Source: Saprospiraceae bacterium
GTDB taxonomy: Bacteria; Bacteroidota; Bacteroidia; Chitinophagales; Saprospiraceae
Length of the DNA stretch: 64,000 nucleotides
Direction of reading: 5' to 3'
Assembly: GCA_041392805.1 (NCBI GenBank)
Contig: JAWKLJ010000001.1
Coordinates: forward strand, 1,984,001 to 2,048,000
The notes beneath the pieces are model-generated. The model was not told the DNA's origin. It saw nothing but the letters and a program-made list of their open reading frames with translations, and searched no databases. Each line of letters opens with the position of its first letter. The stretch's first letter is position 1. Positions 63,001 to 64,000 of the stretch are shown here, piece by piece. The translations under genes and the position numbers were made by a program.

Positions 63001-63632
63001 GTGCTGGTATCCTGAAAAATTACTCCACTATTCGTGTACGTCGCGAATGGCGTGCCAGCTATGGTGGCAGTGTTAGCCGAACCCATGCCAATGAAAGAAA
63101 CGTGAAATGGTTCCGGATTATACGCGCCGGCAATGCCATCAAGTCTTATACCAGTACCAATGGCAGCTCCTGGGACCTAACCCATAAGGTAACTTTCACT
63201 AATTTGGATGATTGTATCTATTTGGGCATGATGGCCTACAGCCTCAATGGCAGTGCCGAAGTGAAGGCGGTATTTGATCAGGTGAGCTTTGAAGGCGACG
63301 GTGGCACAAACAGCCTGGTCGACAACGCCACTTTACCTAACACTTTAGAAATAGTTGGTGCAATTGATCCGATTGAAAATGGGGCGCTAAATATCTTCCC
63401 TAATCCTGCCAAAAATCAGGTACAAATGGTATTGGAAGGATTTCAGGATATGGCAACGCAGGTAGTGGTTCGTGATCCATTCGGAAGAATTGTTCGCCAT
63501 ATCAAGTTGGATAGTGGCTCGGATAGCGTATTACCATTAGATATACAGAACCTGGCTGCTGGTCTTTATATGGTTAGCGTCATACAAGATGAGCGCATAG
63601 TGGTGAGTAAGAAATTGGTGGTACAGCCGTAG
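60057..63632 (+). CDS. LamG/HYR-domain surface protein with T9SS type A tail
   Basis: A 1191-residue secreted protein. Signal peptide (KLFFLLLCLAIGQVLVAQ), then a Gly/Asn-rich beta-helix-like region (to ~325). A LamG/concanavalin-like domain follows (~335-500, with IEFWCKPTSYEDWGAIVMKA, WTHVAATYDGTDSKVYINGN and HLDEVRVWNKALTQAEIQAN), then three to four HYR/SprB-like units (~550-850; PPTCPGNITTGNDPGLCGAY, FSNCPGNISVNNDTGDCGAE). A concanavalin-like region (~860-1080) precedes the T9SS type A sorting domain (ALNIFPNPAKNQVQMVLEGF ... LAAGLYMVSVIQDERIVVSKKLVV). It is probably exported by T9SS and attached to the surface, binding glycans or other surfaces. The start is ATG 60057; an in-frame ATG at 60021 adds 12 residues. 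Confidence 0.9.
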   Translation: MTQARKLFFLLLCLAIGQVLVAQTTYTTIAGGNWDNAATWDANGIPPNPVPANATLEIKHVIFNITAKTNNGTINVEGTGPSAYGLLNFVGDFDNFGTFDMKNTFSELRGSVGTFNNKSGGVVKGNYFSLWNGATFNNEAGALVDINLINVTSQGANSLNNAGIFNCYGTLSSYSISYGPVTNSAGAEFNVYGFFSLVNNSFTNGGAIRVFKHGFSLQGTYTGQAGSSIEWILPASGNAVTDYPQFSTFGTIDYSGSTLTVSLANGFEPNGGDIFYIYSGSSVPTNPISLPALSGGKTWKETRFSPYITLEVEAPAPTTPGAALASSGNNQLVSVPDDASLDIECQLSIEFWCKPTSYEDWGAIVMKAAGNSWSGGYGIYLYNSELKFFPTGFGSQHSTGYNVPLNQWTHVAATYDGTDSKVYINGNLISTKTIGLAIPTNNYPMGISGDPGYPFYNFNGHLDEVRVWNKALTQAEIQANMNCEIQTTSDCLVANYHFNQGIAGADNSGVTTLTDASGNGNNGTLQAGYTLNGTTSNWVAPGGVTSGQACNGAIVCEPIVSAPPTCPGNITTGNDPGLCGAYVSFTVGSGDVASPASGSYFPVGTTTVVITGSSGCGAAQTCSFTVTVNDNEAPKFSNCPGNISVNNDTGDCGAEVSWTAPSFSDNCTGATSSSTHDSGDFFAIGTTTVTYSGSDAANNDAIDCSFTVTVNDTEKPSISCAANTTVGTDADECGADLAIPTPDAGDNCQVAEVKARYRSVDENGNATGSWTSRVSDPSGYFAVGRYQIQWRAVDVNDNKKSCAYYLEVEDDEDPVAVCKNVTVNFNGEETISLSASQVWNEAASSDNCAYHYVSTSPSLAIGCDEVGNTVPFTVTISDNAGNTDHCTSYVTVTGLPCGWVEGPQDGSLNCGSNTSADYDTADESFALSADGCLQSGSAADQAAYVYQALCGDGQLTVRLASINNDGYAGLMARESLDPKARRAGILKNYSTIRVRREWRASYGGSVSRTHANERNVKWFRIIRAGNAIKSYTSTNGSSWDLTHKVTFTNLDDCIYLGMMAYSLNGSAEVKAVFDQVSFEGDGGTNSLVDNATLPNTLEIVGAIDPIENGALNIFPNPAKNQVQMVLEGFQDMATQVVVRDPFGRIVRHIKLDSGSDSVLPLDIQNLAAGLYMVSVIQDERIVVSKKLVVQP

Positions 63633-63721
63633 GTTGTGTATAATAAATAAGCGAGGGGTGGGCATTGTTTAAAACGCTGAAAATCAAAGCGAATACTTAG
63701 AAATTCGTGAACATCCGTGTC

Positions 63722-63755
63722 AATTCGTGGCTTACTTTTTTTTTAGCCACGAATT
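63722..63755. terminator. Hairpin downstream of the LamG/HYR gene
   Basis: aattcgtggct (63722-63732) and agccacgaatt (63745-63755) form a perfect 11-bp stem around a T-rich loop. Further cgtgaa / cacgaat words flank it. It lies 90 bp after one stop and 105 bp before the convergent sulfatase stop, so it may act as a terminator or a small dispersed repeat. Confidence 0.5.
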
Positions 63756-63859
63756 AGCACGAATTCCACGAATGATTTATGCCCACCTCTCGATTTGCTT
63801 TTCCACCTTTTTCCGGGAAAAGGCGGAGTCCTTCATAGTAAACCTTACGCTATTTCACC

Positions 63860-64000
63860 TCAAAGGTCACCGGCATAAGGCGCTTTTTCAAAAGGCACCT
63901 CTCCTGCATTGACCCTTGGATCACCGGTTCTGGCTAGCTCGTCCAACAGCTGTTTTCGCAAAGCTTGTCGAATGTCATCAAAGGCGGGGTTGTTCGCTAT
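63860..64000 (-). CDS. C-terminus of a probable sulfatase (partial, runs off the window)
   Basis: The last 46 codons of a minus-strand gene whose start lies beyond the window. The translation contains NPAFDDIRQALRKQLLDELA, then RTGDPRVNAGEVPFEKAPYA, ending GDL. A helix of this type followed by TGDPRV is the usual end of bacteroidotal arylsulfatases and N-sulfoglucosamine sulfohydrolase-like enzymes. The active-site CxPSR motif is outside the window, so activity cannot be judged. The stop is TGA (complement of 63860-63862). Confidence 0.6.
   Translation of the reverse strand: MANNPAFDDIRQALRKQLLDELARTGDPRVNAGEVPFEKAPYAGDL

Overview
The window looks like chromosomal DNA of a member of the Bacteroidota, most likely the Saprospiria (Lewinella/Haliscomenobacter-like). 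The phylum call rests on several signs: type IX secretion (T9SS) sorting domains on two large secreted proteins, a TamL-type lipoprotein BamA homologue next to TamB, a Porin_10 protein, an ECF sigma factor with a short anti-sigma partner, a bacteroidotal FabI, and TAnnTTTG promoter elements without clear Shine-Dalgarno sites. The class-level call is an inference from the mevalonate-type isoprenoid genes and the gene repertoire. No rRNA, tRNA, CRISPR array, prophage or complete insertion sequence was seen.

Layout. 1-455 is degenerate repeat DNA. 456-8870 holds a DUF1080 protein, a mevalonate-pathway operon (fni, HMG-CoA reductase, GHMP kinase), a LACTB-like serine hydrolase, a membrane AraC regulator, and an SDR/DUF1080 pair. 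9124-17575 holds a GNAT-nitrilase fusion, a NifU-like protein with a long hairpin in its leader, a CDF metal transporter, a secreted WD40-caspase protein and a DUF6624 lipoprotein. 17866-20980 holds a TIM-barrel sugar isomerase, a Gfo/Idh/MocA oxidoreductase and a NYN nuclease-like protein. 21131-25124 holds an ECF sigma/anti-sigma pair, a 505-residue helical protein and, divergently, two tandem 35-residue microproteins plus a 63-residue ORF. 25485-30878 holds a YqaE-domain protein, glycerate kinase, an M14 carboxypeptidase and small exported proteins. 31354-39039 is one 2561-residue SprB-like T9SS protein.

39440-45917 holds a small outer-membrane protein, a TonB-dependent receptor controlled by a TPP riboswitch (probable thiamine uptake), a NadR-like kinase, a DUF3667 protein and an acidic hypothetical protein. 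This part is rich in repeats. 46096-49292 holds a lipoprotein, recN and fabI. 49868-59205 holds a putative porin and the tamB-tamL envelope pair. 60057-63632 is a LamG/HYR protein with a T9SS type A tail, and the window ends in the C-terminus of a probable sulfatase on the minus strand.

The common theme is cell-envelope and surface biology: T9SS cargo, TAM, a porin, a TonB receptor and lipoproteins. Alongside are genes for unusual sugar oxidation or hydrolysis (two DUF1080, Gfo/Idh/MocA, TIM barrel, SDR). Intergenic space carries at least three families of small palindromic, MITE-like elements and two families of degenerate simple repeats. One 216-bp element sits between the TPP aptamer and the gene it should control. 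The best candidate for something undescribed is the tandem microprotein pair at 24580-24887: its two copies differ almost only at synonymous positions.
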